Program-made: the position numbers and the translations under genes
The notes under the pieces: generated by a model
The model's database searches: none
The model's input: the letters and a program-made list of their open reading frames with translations, nothing else
What the model was told of the DNA's origin: nothing
Source of the DNA: Rhizophagus irregularis
Taxonomy: Eukaryota > Glomeromycota > Glomeromycetes > Glomerales > Glomeraceae
Length of the DNA: 64,000 nucleotides
Reading direction: 5' to 3'
Assembly: GCF_026210795.1 (NCBI RefSeq)
Contig: NC_089431.1
Span: 1,550,001 to 1,614,000 of the forward strand
Part shown: positions 11,154 through 21,983 of the stretch, piece after piece
How the letters are laid out: every line of letters starts with the position of its first letter
How positions within the stretch are numbered: position 1 is the stretch's first letter

Positions 11154-11440
11154 TTATTTGTTTATGCTCATTTGTACAATTTGCTTTACAGAATTACAGT
11201 TATGTACAAAATGTACGTGCAAATTTTGATCAATAATATGAAAAGAATGAATATGAGGCCATAAGTCGTCCTTTGATTCTTGAAGACCATAGATTCTACA
11301 TCCAGCAAGGTCATCTATTCGGCCAGTATCATAATACCAATCTAAAATAAAAAATACATATTTTTTATAATCATTTGCTTGGTGCGTAAAAATTCCTCTA
11401 ATAAGGGCGTGTCCCGTTCCATCATCTTCTATATCACCTA
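11154..11440 (-). pseudogene. 3'-terminal coding fragment, unknown family
   Basis: The minus strand holds an open frame of about 95 codons ending in TAA, with normal protein-like composition. It includes GHALIRGIFTHQAND, LDWYYDTGRIDDLAGCRIYG, DDLWPHIHSFHI and LHVHFVHNCNSVKQIVQ. No start codon fits and an in-frame TGA lies just upstream, though an AG there could be a splice acceptor. No partner exon was found upstream. Either a last exon of an unrecognised gene or a relic. Function not recognised. Confidence 0.5.
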
Positions 11441-11798
11441 CATGAAATCATGAATATTGGCAAAATCATATGTTTAGATAATTAGTAGCCAATCATTTTC
11501 TGATCACATGATAAAATTATATGTCAAAAACTATCACCCAGCGCAGTATGATAAAAAAATAAGGGCTGTGCGAATCGCATATATTATTTTTTAGTTTTAC
11601 TGGGGTGTTATCCTATTTCTTCAAAGTCGGAAAGAATAATGAAATAGGACCGCGGTATACCGCAATGTGAAAAATTCTTTGTTGCAACACAGGACCTACT
11701 CTATAAGTAAATAATGACGACGAAAGCATGTGTTGTGAAGGGGAATCCGTCAAGTTTATTAGCAAATGTATCGTTCTTGACCCACTACGCGGTGTTGA

Positions 11799-12065
11799 CT
11801 TGACCTGCATAATATATTTTACAATAAGGAGGGTCAAGATGATGCCACCAGAAGGGTCAAGTCCGATACTTTTGCAGTTTATTATCCTGGGAGTGTGGAC
11901 GAAAGACGTATGCAAACACAGGCTTTGATTTCCGCTTATTTCAAAGGAGATCCACCAGCAAATTTATACCATGTAGTGGCGTCCCCCATACCCGCCAAGT
12001 TATTAGAATTTTTTTATCTATATTCACATCATGTAGCATCTATTTGCAATTTTTATGTATTGTAA
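11799..12065 (+). pseudogene. Coding-like remnant, unknown family
   Basis: An open frame of 88 codons without a good start. It reads as protein-like sequence (SDTFAVYYPGSVDERRMQTQ, ALISAYFKGDPPANLYHVV, IPAKLLEFF) and ends in TAA. Upstream coding-like sequence is in another frame. Probably a broken gene in the GC-richer island; family not recognised. Confidence 0.35.
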
Positions 12066-12352
12066 GCCAGTTCCGGCAACGTTTTTTTATTTTCTTTAAA
12101 GCATATATTATATTCTTGTCGTAAATCCACCCCCTTGATCTATCAATTCTATCCCGAAAAAATTCTACCTATTTTCTCCTGAAATATTCTCTGGCTTCGA
12201 GCATGTGCGAGCAATAAATGTCACGTGAAATGATACAATGCCTGTGTGACATAAAAACCTATAAATTGTTCACTTCAGTGAACGCCTGCCACAGAAAATA
12301 CTTTTTCCCTACTCCGAACGTAACACATCTTTTTACCCGAGCCTAATACCCA

Positions 12353-12359
12353 TATAAAA
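12353..12359 (+). promoter_or_regulatory. TATA-like box
   Basis: TATAAAA lies 11 bases before the ATG at 12370 of the SAM-domain pseudogene. It is close for a TATA box, so the true transcription start may lie elsewhere. Confidence 0.3.
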
Positions 12360-12369
12360 ACGCAACACT

Positions 12370-13143
12370 ATGTCTGTATCTGAAACTAACACACCAGCTT
12401 CCACCTCCACTTCCGCTAGAGCAACTGGAAATGAGACGGTCATGCTGGCGGAAGAAATAAAAAAATATAAACAGCTGAGCTTATCTCATTCTTGCAGGAC
12501 TTGGAGCTTAGTGGGAAGATTTTCGAAATTTTAGAAAAGGAGGAGATTAACGGCCGTGACTTCCTCAAGGTGACCGAAGAAAAGCTTCGAAGTGTTGGTT
12601 TAGGTTTGGGACCTGCGACAAGCTTGCGAATTTCGCCAAGGAGTGTGGGCAGAAAAAGTTGCGGTCCTTTTCCTCGTACCTTGGTATAGATAGTATTCCG
12701 CTGTTCTCTACGAAATTCAAGACAGTAATAAGGTTTTCAAGCGTTGTATTGAAGAAATTTTGGTAGGTTGCGCTCCTACGGCACCTTACAACCGGTGCGT
12801 AATGAGTATGTTGTGGCACTCCTTCATTCAGTCATTCATATCATTATGGATGAAACGAACAAGGATCTTAGCATGCGTCCTCAATATGGGATAGTTGGTG
12901 AGGAAAGCCGGGGTCGGGTTGATTACGCAATAAAGGAAGCTGAAGAACTTATCAACATCACGGAGGATAAACAGCATAAGGTTCCTCGCTCAGAATATCA
13001 AACAGCCTAAGTGCGCATGCGAGACGAATAAGAGGAAGAGAAAGCAGGGCGATGATGGTTTCGATTACCTTTATAGTATCGTTGGGACTGGCATTAAAAA
13101 TTTTGGGAAAAGTTTCATTTTATATGGTACCACACTTAGTTGA
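12370..13143 (+). pseudogene. SAM-domain / nuclease-like (Crinkler-associated type) protein, frameshifted
   Basis: Starts MSVSETNTPASTSTSARATG. It then reads, in successive frames, as a SAM domain (AELISFLQDLELSGKIFEIL, EINGRDFLKVTEEKLRSVGL, GLGPATSLANFAKECGQKK). Next comes VGEESRGRVDYAIKEAEELI, which resembles the conserved GEES.GRVDY segment of a PD-(D/E)XK-like module. A basic ETNKRKRKQGDDGFDYLYSI block follows. At least four frame changes break it (about 12472, 12622, 12720-12790 and 12995), the first two being single-base deletions. Proteins of this layout are common in Rhizophagus and are often grouped with Crinkler-like nucleases; that grouping is from memory. Decayed gene, or uncorrected indels in the assembly. 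Confidence 0.75.
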
Positions 13144-13326
13144 CTAATATACCGGCAAATATCACGTGATCGAGAAACTTGCGTAACATTATTGCGCCGT
13201 GATCATCATCCTTAAATAACATCATTTCATCATTTTAATTGATCAGTGAATCATGTATAAAGTAACTTACAAACTTTTAAATTTTTTCTTTTTTTTCAAA
13301 ATTAAAACAATCTACAAAAAATAATC

Positions 13327-13969
13327 ATGGAAAAGTGGAACCCCAAGCGAATTGTTAAACCTTTAATCTCTGAAAAAACGAGAGTTGAGAAGCTCGCCGA
13401 TAAAATGAGAATGAGTAAGTAAATACTGGAAAGCTACAACCTATATTTTATTTGTGTAAATGAACCAATTATTTTTGTTTTTAGCACCCACGACTCTTCC
13501 AATTGCTATGCAAAACGAGAATAACGCAAGATTAATTCTCAAGGCAGTGAAAGCAATGAATATAGATGATCCCGCTATTTTCGTTCAATGGAATCCTAAC
13601 GGATTCAACGACACTGCAACGCCAAATGTCCGCAACGGCGTTGCAGGCCAAACATTACAAGCTCTCGTAACCTATATTACTGGAAGTGGAGGTGTAGACT
13701 TTAACGGACAAAATTCTTTATTCATATTTAGGAACAACATGACAATTTCCCAATGTCAAGGAGGGTTTCCTCAGTGGTATGAGAACCTCGTTGGTATTTT
13801 TGGATCTGTTAACCATGTTTTAATTATTTTCTTTTCTACTTTTTTTTGTTAAAGGGCTCATCATCAGGCAACTATTCCGGACGTTTGTAGTTCGATTTGC
13901 CGTATTAACAAGTTATCAGCTAATGGTGCGATCGATTATGAGTTGTTTGAATTTCCATTAACAAAATAA
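13327..13969 (+). CDS. Uncharacterised three-exon protein
   Basis: Exons 13327-13414, 13485-13776 and 13855-13969 give about 164 residues. Introns of 70 and 78 nt have GTAAGT and GTATGA donors and TAG/AAG acceptors, and joining them keeps the frame to a TAA. The protein begins MEKWNPKRIVKPLISEK, is basic at first, then has MNIDDPAIFVQWNPNGFND and the Gly/Asn-rich VTYITGSGGVDFNGQN. It ends SANGAIDYELFEFPLTK. There is no signal peptide, transmembrane segment or known motif. Skipping the second intron would truncate it after GIFGSVNHVL, so the spliced form is preferred. The intact reading frame between two frameshifted neighbours suggests it is a live gene. Function not recognised. Confidence 0.65.
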
Positions 13970-14422
13970 TAAATAATATAAATAATATAAATAATATGTT
14001 TATGAAATTTTATTGGTTTGATTTGATGTAACATTCCATGTAGATGAACCAATTAAACAAACTTTTATCATGCTCGTGATTGATGTTTCCATTTATAGAA
14101 TTGTCAATAAACACGAACCTTTTTGAGTTATTGAGTATAACTTAGATTTATCATAATCCATAAAATAAACTCCTACCATCCAAAAATTTCGATTTTTGAA
14201 AAAATAAAAATAAATCAGTTTATTAGAATTTATGTAAATATGTTCGGCTAATGTTTTCTACTACATATAAAAATAAAACAGATCATATATTAGAATCTAT
14301 GTAAATATGTTTGGGCTAATGCTTTCTATTACATCAAAAAATAAATTAGAGGGGGGGACCATTTTTAGAATCTATATATATGTAAATATGCACAGCGCCG
14401 GCCAATGATTTTATTCAATCAG

Positions 14423-15365
14423 TCAGCATTGGTACCCATCCTCATTTAGATCTAAACCATCGAATTGATCTTCAAGCCAATTTGGTCGAGAAGAATTCGT
14501 TCTAATCCTTTCTTGAATGATCTTTATTTCTTTATCAGTAAATTTTCCAAAAGACGATGGTGAAATTCTCCTAATTCGCTTGATCTCGTCTCTTCCTAAA
14601 CCTTCTGTTTTGAATATGTTGTAAATATTTTTAGCTGAGCGTTTTTTCTTGTTAAAGATATTACAAGACATGTCAGAGGGAAATTGTCGCTTAATTTCTA
14701 CATTAAGCAAGATTCGCGCGGTTTGAAGAGGATGAATAGATGCAAATTCAGCCAATTTCTTCTCCAATGCTTCCCCGAGAGAATAGTGTGAGTCAAGGAT
14801 GCCATATTCTGCGCGAGATACTTCACGTGTTTTTCTTTAAGAATCTTCTCAGTATCAAGTATTTTATTGTGTAATTCGACGAACACCATATCTGGAGTTG
14901 TAGGGTCCCCGTTTCCACATTTGCCACCGGCAACGGATTAAAGTCTTGTGGTCTGTTGGATAACTCTTTAAAAAATTTTTTAACCCCATCTTCTTCTTGA
15001 GGATTTAACCTTGCATCATCATCATCGCCAAGATAAATAAGTGACAACGTTGACATGTCGTATCTTTTTTTAAGGAAATAATAATACATCTAAGATGGAA
15101 GCTATGAAGACAGGACAATCTCACGACTGGTTCCATTAGGTTCGAATAATGGATCGGGTTCATTACACAAAGAACATGTTTCGGATTCCCCTTGATCGGA
15201 TTCCTCTTGAGCGGATTCCCTTTGAGAATTGGTAGGTGCGGTGAGTTGAATATTGCGATAAGGGAGATTTCCGTCGAGTATACCCTCATATTGGGGCCCA
15301 AATATTTCTTCTTCAATGGTAAATGGAACACGCGGAGGGGTGTTATTGGATCTTTCTGATTCCAT
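14423..15365 (-). pseudogene. RING-H2 finger protein, frameshifted
   Basis: Starts MESERSNNTPPRVPFTIEEE. Across two frames it then shows a RING-H2 pattern: CSLC, then SCLHSFHLRC, then CQRC (C-x2-C, C-x-H-x2-H-x2-C, C-x2-C). The rest continues in other frames: DDDDARLNPQEEDGVKKFFK, MVFVELHNKILDTEKILKEK, and a basic C-terminal part with IFNKKKRSAKNIYNIFKTEG. It ends DQFDGLDLNEDGYQC. Frame changes occur near 15120, 15015 (at an ATG/GATGAT microsatellite), 14885 and 14765. RING-H2 proteins are normally E3 ubiquitin ligases. The fragments are colinear, so a single gene once spanned them. Now broken, unless indel errors explain the shifts. Confidence 0.7.
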
Positions 15366-18244
15366 TAGTATTTTTTTGAGATGCGATTTATGGGAAAAAT
15401 GTTATGATGAGCGAAAGGAGGGCGGTTAATAAGTTTTGCGACGGAAAGGGGGAACATCCGTGAAGCTTTAATCTAACACTTTATCATTATCATTATTTAT
15501 TTGCTAAAAGCCCGTGGTAGCTTGCATCAGTGAAAATTTCCGCATCTATACAAACGCTCGTAATGTATACTCTTTTAGGCAGGACCTGCTTGAATTAGGA
15601 AAAAATTTAGAAGTAAATTTAATTCTTAGAGTATTCTTAGGGTAGCTAATTGATTAAGATTTATCTATAGACTTCCGTAGAAGAGTAATGTTCGAATACT
15701 ACTTAAATTACTATTTAGATTTAGATCATCCCGCCAGCCCTCCTTAAGAACACATGTCGTATAAATGGTTTTTTGAAATTTTTTTTTGTAATTATAATAC
15801 GAAATCGTCAAAGTGCATCTTGAGGTTTAATATAAATAAGCCTGTTGTAAAAAAATCACCCCAAACATATCGATATGATCAAAAAAAAAAATTTTATTAT
15901 GACGACCGGCTTTTCTACATTTTATTATACCATATTATTACGAGATATTTCATTGAGTTTAAGTAATTATAATGAACTGCTACAATATTCGAATGTGAAA
16001 TTCCAAAAGTACAAAATCCCGAGAAACATAGCCGAAGTAGGATTAGGATATTCATTAAATTCATTACATTCATGTGAACACAGGATTTTGAAAGCGCGGT
16101 AATAATATTATTAGTATATAAATAAATAATTAGTATTTATTAGTATGATTTATATCATATAAATAGTCTAGGGATACATAAATAACACTACTAGAAAAAA
16201 CTACAATTGTATAAATGTCTAAATGGTACAAAACCAAAGCTATATTATTGAATTAAGAAGGAAATAGAAAAAGCAAAGAAAGTCATATTTATTTTGAATC
16301 ATTGACCTTCTTAACACTAATAGGATTTACTAAAAACAAACTATAATTATATAAATGTCTAAATGGTGCTATCATAAACCAATTGAGATTAAAGACAGAT
16401 TAGGAACTTGCAAGGTTGATCAGGGCAGAGTAAGCACGACACTTTCGACAAGAGAGGCGTCAAATTTCCTAGTAAGACCGATAAGAATAGCAGGCAAAAT
16501 TTTGGCTTCAACATTACAAAATGATCGTGTAACAGCAGCAAAAATAGCCAAGATGAAGAAAAGGTAGAAAAGAAGAAAAGATTAAATTTCATTTTGATTT
16601 TTCGGTTGACTTTTTTGATTTTTTACAAAGAAATGTTTTTTGATCGTTCGTTCAAGTTGTATGGAATTGAGGGTATATTTATAACAAAATTTGAAAGGTT
16701 GTCTTTATTCTGCACTTAAATTCAAAGAATGATTCAAAGAATATTCCACAATTTTAATTTTTAGTGCAATAAATTTTTAAGATAATGTTCCTATTGCTCA
16801 TTTGCAGTTACTGTACCGTTAAAACTGTTGGCCCAAACAATCAATTCTGAGGTAGCCTAATTTTGAACTGGCATAGTGAGCCATTGTTTACCTCAAAATT
16901 GATTCGCATCACGTTCTGTAATATATGACCGCATATTTGTTTGATTTTTATTCTACTTTTTACGATATTAAATAAAATTATATTCATAAATATTTTCAAC
17001 GATAAAAATAAATGCAAAAAAACCCACATACGTAAAAAAATAAAAGATAAAAATATAAAAAAAATCATCCAGATGTACAAATCGCCATTGACGCAAATCA
17101 CGGGGCACAAATAAATTTCATGGCGATTTTTTTTATCAAATTTTTTTTAGTTATATAGGTGATTGATTCTTTTTGTTTATACTCTGTTTTATATACAAAA
17201 AGTTTTTTAGATAGATACCATGCAATCAAGAAAACTATCAATAAATTTTAATTATTGTAAATGATTAGATAATTAAATTGGATACTTAACTTCAAATAAT
17301 ACAATAAGCCCAAAGAGACGTGAAAAATCGGTCATTTTCGGAACCCCAAAAACGGAAATTCGATCGAGATCTGTAATGCAGTAGATGATTGAATAATAAA
17401 ACTTCCATTTTGAAGTGAAGCGACACTTTCTTTTTGGTTTCATTTCGATCAGCATTCTATTCAACGATTATTGTAAATACAAAACTTCCATTTTTATGGC
17501 GTGCCATAGTCAACGACAAAATCGTTATAATGAAAATTAATAAATTATTCGTACATTATTTGACTCCTTACATGTGTTGTAATAATTTGCGTAATAATAC
17601 ATTATCTGATATAGATAGTATGACGAGAAATCTTCCGAAAATAAGGATAATAATTTTCTCCTTAAAGTTCTTATTTTCTTATTTCTCATTCTAAGTTCAG
17701 TCTAAGTTCTTATTATATCCACTTTATTCAAACTGATGGGACAATAGACAAGGAAATGATCGAAATTATTCAGAAATAAGAACCGGTTGATATATATATT
17801 GTGGAATCGAAAAAAGGAAAAAACTAATCAAATGATTTCGTTTTCGTGGTGACTACATGTGAAGTAAGTAATAATGTGAAAATTTGCGCTAATGCGTTTT
17901 TATTTTATTTCTTGTAATGCAGACGATTTCATGGGTAAGAAGTAATGAAAATATTAATATTAATGGTATGCAAAAAATGTAATATTAATCGAGAAAGTTT
18001 AAATTACATAAAATTAACATATTTATAGAACTGTATATTATACGATAATCACTTTGGCGCATCGAATTTGGATATCAGCATACATTTTTTACTTTCGAGT
18101 TTCAGATATCACGAAAGAACAAGCATAATGTTGACAATTTTTTTATTAGATAATTTAGATAATGGAATACATAGCTCATTTGAAATTTATAACATAAAAT
18201 AAGAATAGAAAAAATCAAAAAAAAATTCTTAAAATTTTAATACA
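15366..18244. other. Mostly non-coding DNA with weak ORFs
   Basis: Apart from the doubtful ORF at 16355 nothing is supported. Overlapping frames at 15754-15966 and 15875-16102 may be one decayed ORF. A 35-base direct repeat containing TATAAATGTCTAAATGGT occurs near 16210 and 16350. Confidence 0.5.
16355..16567 (+). CDS. Small basic protein, doubtful
   Basis: A 70-codon ORF starting MSKWCYHKPIEIKDRLGTCK and ending in a lysine-rich AAKIAKMKKR tail. Composition is protein-like (mixed residues, few homopolymers), unlike nearby shadow ORFs. Its start lies in a short direct repeat shared with 16210. No known motif. It could be a relic of a larger gene. Confidence 0.25.
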   Translation: MSKWCYHKPIEIKDRLGTCKVDQGRVSTTLSTREASNFLVRPIRIAGKILASTLQNDRVTAAKIAKMKKR

Positions 18245-19737
18245 TTACGGAAAGATAACAGCACCTTTTCTGAAAAAAACATTTGGATCATATTTTCTTT
18301 TCAATTCTTTTAATCTTTCAAAGTTTTCACCCCACACATTTTTCAATTTCTTTTCATCATACTCTTCATAATCCGAAGTATCCACAAAATTAACATAAAG
18401 AGTTTCATCCCCATCCTTACTCAAAATATTTTGTATTGATTTGGCCCAATTATAAACAATTTTGTCATCATGTTCATTTTTCCATCTTTGAATTATAACT
18501 ACGTTATAAACTTGTTTACGAGGATGAAATGCCGTAGAATCAGGTGGTATTGCAGCAAATTTCTCCGCACTATGTAAATCAAACACAATATCTGTTTGAG
18601 AGGTTTCCGGATTTTCATTAGTAAATTTAATATAAGAATCATAGACTTTACGAATGCTTGAGATGTTTAAACAATTAATTTGTGCGTTAAGCATTGCTTT
18701 ACGATCTCCGTAGTCGTTGGTTTGGCTTACCAACATATTTAATTCGGGATATGACATACGTTCTACTTTTTCAATTATTGGTTCACCACATTTATAAATA
18801 AGTGAAAATTTTTCTCGAAAAACTTGTTCTGATGGATCATTAGAAAATAACAAAGCCCCGATAGTTGGCTGAAAGAAATCAAAAAAATCAATGTCATCAT
18901 TTAACAGATTGAGTATAAGCTAGGATATGATGTAAATACCTTATTTTCTGGAGGAAATCTATTAAAGAGGAAGGAAGCATTTTCATCAACCCCGCGAACT
19001 TTAAGCCATAAATTAAAGGCTTCAACAAGAGAATCTAATTTTTCAGCAGGAAATAATAATAAACCGGTAAAAACTTCTTTTTGTTCATGCGCTTTAAAAA
19101 TGAATTCGTAAACAACTCCGAAATTGATTCCACATCCTCTAATAGCCCAAAATAAATCTTCGTTCTTGTTGGCTGATAATTCTCTAACTTCTCCATCTGC
19201 AGTAACTATTGTGGCCCCCATAATATTATCAATTGTTAATCCATGTTTACTTGTTAGGTGCCCAAAACCACCTCCTAATGATAATCCGCCAATTCCTGTA
19301 TGATGAACTAAACCTCCTACAGTGGCTAACCCATGTTTCCAAGCTTCACTATCAACTTCACCGAATAATGCACCTCCTTGAGCATAAATTAATTTTTTTT
19401 CGGCATCAACTCTTACTTTATTTAATTTTCTCATATCTAAAACTATTCCTCCTTCAGAACTTGAACTACCGGAAGTTGAATGTCCTCCACAACATGTAGC
19501 GAAGTCCAAATTATTTTTATTGGCAAAATTAACAGTTTTAACGATATCTTCGAGGCAAGTCGCTTGAACAACAATACCTGCTTTTTTAATTGCGTTGTCA
19601 GCCCATCTTAATATACTCTTTTCATAACCTTCATCACCTTCTGTTAATACTTTAGTATTAATATTGAACGATTCTTTAAATTTTTGAACATCGTTGGGAT
19701 CGATATCCTTTATCAATTTTTTTGGTTGATAATTCAT
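18245..19737 (-). CDS. FAD-linked oxidase, berberine-bridge-enzyme type
   Basis: Two exons, 19737-18940 and 18868-18245, separated by a 71-nt intron (GTATTT donor, TTTCAG acceptor), give 473 residues. The N-terminal half is a PCMH-type FAD-binding domain. CCGGHSTSG (His86) matches the histidine that carries FAD covalently, and [12 protein letters not shown] (about 149-159) matches the flavin-binding loop. The C-terminus has the BBE module ([38 protein letters not shown]). Where bicovalent members have a Cys, this protein has HHTGIGG, so a single His-FAD bond is likely. No signal peptide is seen, so it is probably intracellular. Such enzymes oxidise sugars, alcohols or secondary metabolites; the substrate is unknown. 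Confidence 0.88.
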
Positions 19738-20158
19738 GATCGAAGATTTTAATATGAATTTTTTTAATCGAATTTAGGATTATTTATAATAATCTCGTAT
19801 TTTTGATTTGATTATCTGTTAAATTTGTTTCCTTCTTATTTTCATTGAATGAATGAATTGTACTGTTTTACATATTTTAAAGGAAAATAAATTCCTATTT
19901 ATGTTCAATTATAATATGAATAATATCAACAATTGAAGAAATGCAGACCATTATAAAGGTTACGTCTCATTCATCTCATTCTTAAAATCATTTTATCGCA
20001 ATGTTTATTTTTTAGTGTGACAAGGTCTGGGGTGACAAATTGTAGAATGATTATTAATTATATTTACTAAATTCAGTTACGCAGGGAATTGGGGATCCAG
20101 GATGTCCGTCCGTCACGTGACGATATACTGTACAACTTAAATAGTTACTAAATATTAT

Positions 20159-20548
20159 TAGATCATTGGCAAATGACGACTAGTAACTTTTTACATTCGG
20201 GTTCTTGGGAAACCCATAGAGATCGAATTTGGTTCGATAATATAGAGTTATTTCATAATTTTTTTATAACCTTATAGGTAAAAATTTCAATACTAGATGT
20301 ATTTTTATGTACGTGTTATAGTGTGTTTTTTTATTCTCCCCTTGGCGGGTGAGTCCCCGTGAGTGATCTTGGATTCCTCTCGTCTCTCGTTTCGAAAAGG
20401 TCAGAAATCATCGTCTCCTTTGGGTTGCGGTTTGGTTGTAAGTGTTAGAATTATTTTCGACTCAATGTATATTTTGTCCGTATAATTTGTACTACAACTT
20501 GGTTTTTCTGCGTCATAAAAATAAAAATAAAATAGATCATTGGCAAAT
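20159..20548 (+). mobile_element. Short retro-insertion (SINE or 5'-truncated LINE)
   Basis: A 16-bp target-site duplication, TAGATCATTGGCAAAT, occurs at 20159-20174 and again at 20533-20548. The 358-bp insert between them ends in an A-rich (ATAAAA)n tail, the hallmark of target-primed reverse transcription. The insert is GC-richer than its surroundings (CCTTGGCGGGTGAGTCCCC near 20340) and has no ORF. GGTTCGATA near 20232 weakly resembles a pol III B box, so a SINE is possible. Its 3' end differs from that of the LINE at 51249. Confidence 0.75.
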
Positions 20549-20609
20549 TACATTCTCTAATAGGGCACGAACTAAGATAATCAAAGTGTAAACCTAATCA
20601 TTATTCTAA

Positions 20610-20973
20610 CGGATATCCATTTTTAAAATTAATTTAAGGGAAAATTCTATTATACTACGTTATTCGTAAAGGCAAAAAAATATGATGAGTTTATAAATAA
20701 AAAGAGTTTTATATGATTATGCTAAAGAGATACCACATTGCAAAATTTTAAAGAATAAGCCACTTTTAAAATTAAATTAAGCTGTGTCTTATGCTCATTA
20801 TTAGGAAAATGCTATTAGGCTATATTTTTCGTAAAGGCAAAAAATATGATATGCTTGTAAATAAAAAAGTTTTATATGATTATGCTAAAGAGGGGGTCCA
20901 TGTTGCAAAAATTTTAAATAACAAGCCAATACAACTGATAATATGCTGGGTTTGCATTCTTATTTATAAATAA
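20610..20973 (+). pseudogene. Two tandem, diverged copies of a small coding-like unit
   Basis: A unit of about 160 bp (ATTAAGG/GAAAAT, TTCGTAAAGGCAAAAAATAT, GTTTTATATGATTATGCTAA) occurs at 20625-20770 and 20785-20935. The second copy holds a 60-codon ORF (MLLGYIFRKGKKYDMLVNKK, VLYDYAKEGVHVAKILNNKP). The first is frame-broken. Family not recognised; probably duplicated exon relics. Confidence 0.4.
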
Positions 20974-21056
20974 ACTATTCGAATCCGATATTGCATGCGC
21001 ATAAATAAGATAACCAATTTACTTTCCCTACTTCTTATAAAGAATCCCTTTTCACG

Positions 21057-21407
21057 ATGACTAAAAGATTCACTTCTTCTTTCTTATTTGCCTGCATTTT
21101 TTTTGTTCTTTGTTCCTTTGTTTTGGGAAGACCAAAAGATATTATACCCGAGCTCACAGATACTTTTAAAGCTAACCTTGCTGCAACAACACTTTATGGA
21201 AAAATTTTTCTTCTCGATAAAGATCAACAACCTTGTGTGAAGTATAAGCCCAATGTAGATTGGCCTATGAAAACAACTGTAAAACTCATTCGAAATGGTA
21301 CTATTGTGGATGAATATAAATATAAAAATGTAAAAGACAAGAAATTTATTGTTTTAAAAGACAATTTATCAAACATAATTATCAGTTTAATACTCAATCT
21401 CTGCTAA
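21057..21407 (+). CDS. Small secreted protein, candidate effector
   Basis: 116 residues. It begins with a clear signal peptide: MTKR, then a hydrophobic core SSFLFACIFFVLCSFVLG, with cleavage expected near LG-RP (about residue 24-25). The mature part is about 90 residues, basic and Lys/Asp-rich, with two Cys (QQPCVKYK and the terminal C) and no known domain. A TATAAAG-like box lies about 20 bases upstream. The end (LSNIIISLILNLC) is unusually hydrophobic compared with the body, so a frameshift or missed intron near 21365 may have replaced the original tail. Role unknown; small secreted proteins of mycorrhizal fungi are often symbiosis candidates. Confidence 0.6.
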   Translation: MTKRFTSSFLFACIFFVLCSFVLGRPKDIIPELTDTFKANLAATTLYGKIFLLDKDQQPCVKYKPNVDWPMKTTVKLIRNGTIVDEYKYKNVKDKKFIVLKDNLSNIIISLILNLC

Positions 21408-21983
21408 CAAAGGTATGAAAATAGCGGAAGGGAATGTATCTTTGTGTACTAAATGTTATTTTTAGTATATAATTACTTCTTATATATATACTTTATTATA
21501 ATTATTTTATTTTGTATTTATTATTGTTTTTAGTATAGGGATTTTTGAGATTAATAAAGAGAAAATTTAACGTTTAATAAAAATAAAAATACAATAATCA
21601 TGAATCGTATAAAATCATATACCAGTTAAATTAAAAAACTTAAAGTATATTCAATAATGCATAGGTTAATTTTTCCATGCAAAAGTTTCTATCCACATAA
21701 TTAGTTGTTCGTTTGACATAATTATACAATTGCTCATTTTTTTTTAAAAAAAGCGAATGACATAGATGCGCATAAATCATTGGGAAACTTGCTGTGCAAA
21801 ATACTTATCTGTAACATGGCCAAATTGCAAATTTAATTGAAGTTAATAAATGTGATTCATGTCGTTAGCCGTTAAGTGCTTTTGAAATTAGAGAAAACTC
21901 TTCTACCTTTTTTATTATCAATTTAGGAACTTTATTTATACATATTAAAGGAATTTTTACTAAATTTATCGTCAGCTAAACTG

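Noticed and set aside
15754-16102. Two overlapping forward ORFs (70 and 75 codons)
   Set aside because: Could be one frameshifted gene, but no motif or homologous copy in the window supports it.
20225-20245. tRNA or SINE B box (GGTTCGATA)
   Set aside because: No A box or cloverleaf found around it; kept only as a hint within the retro-insertion.
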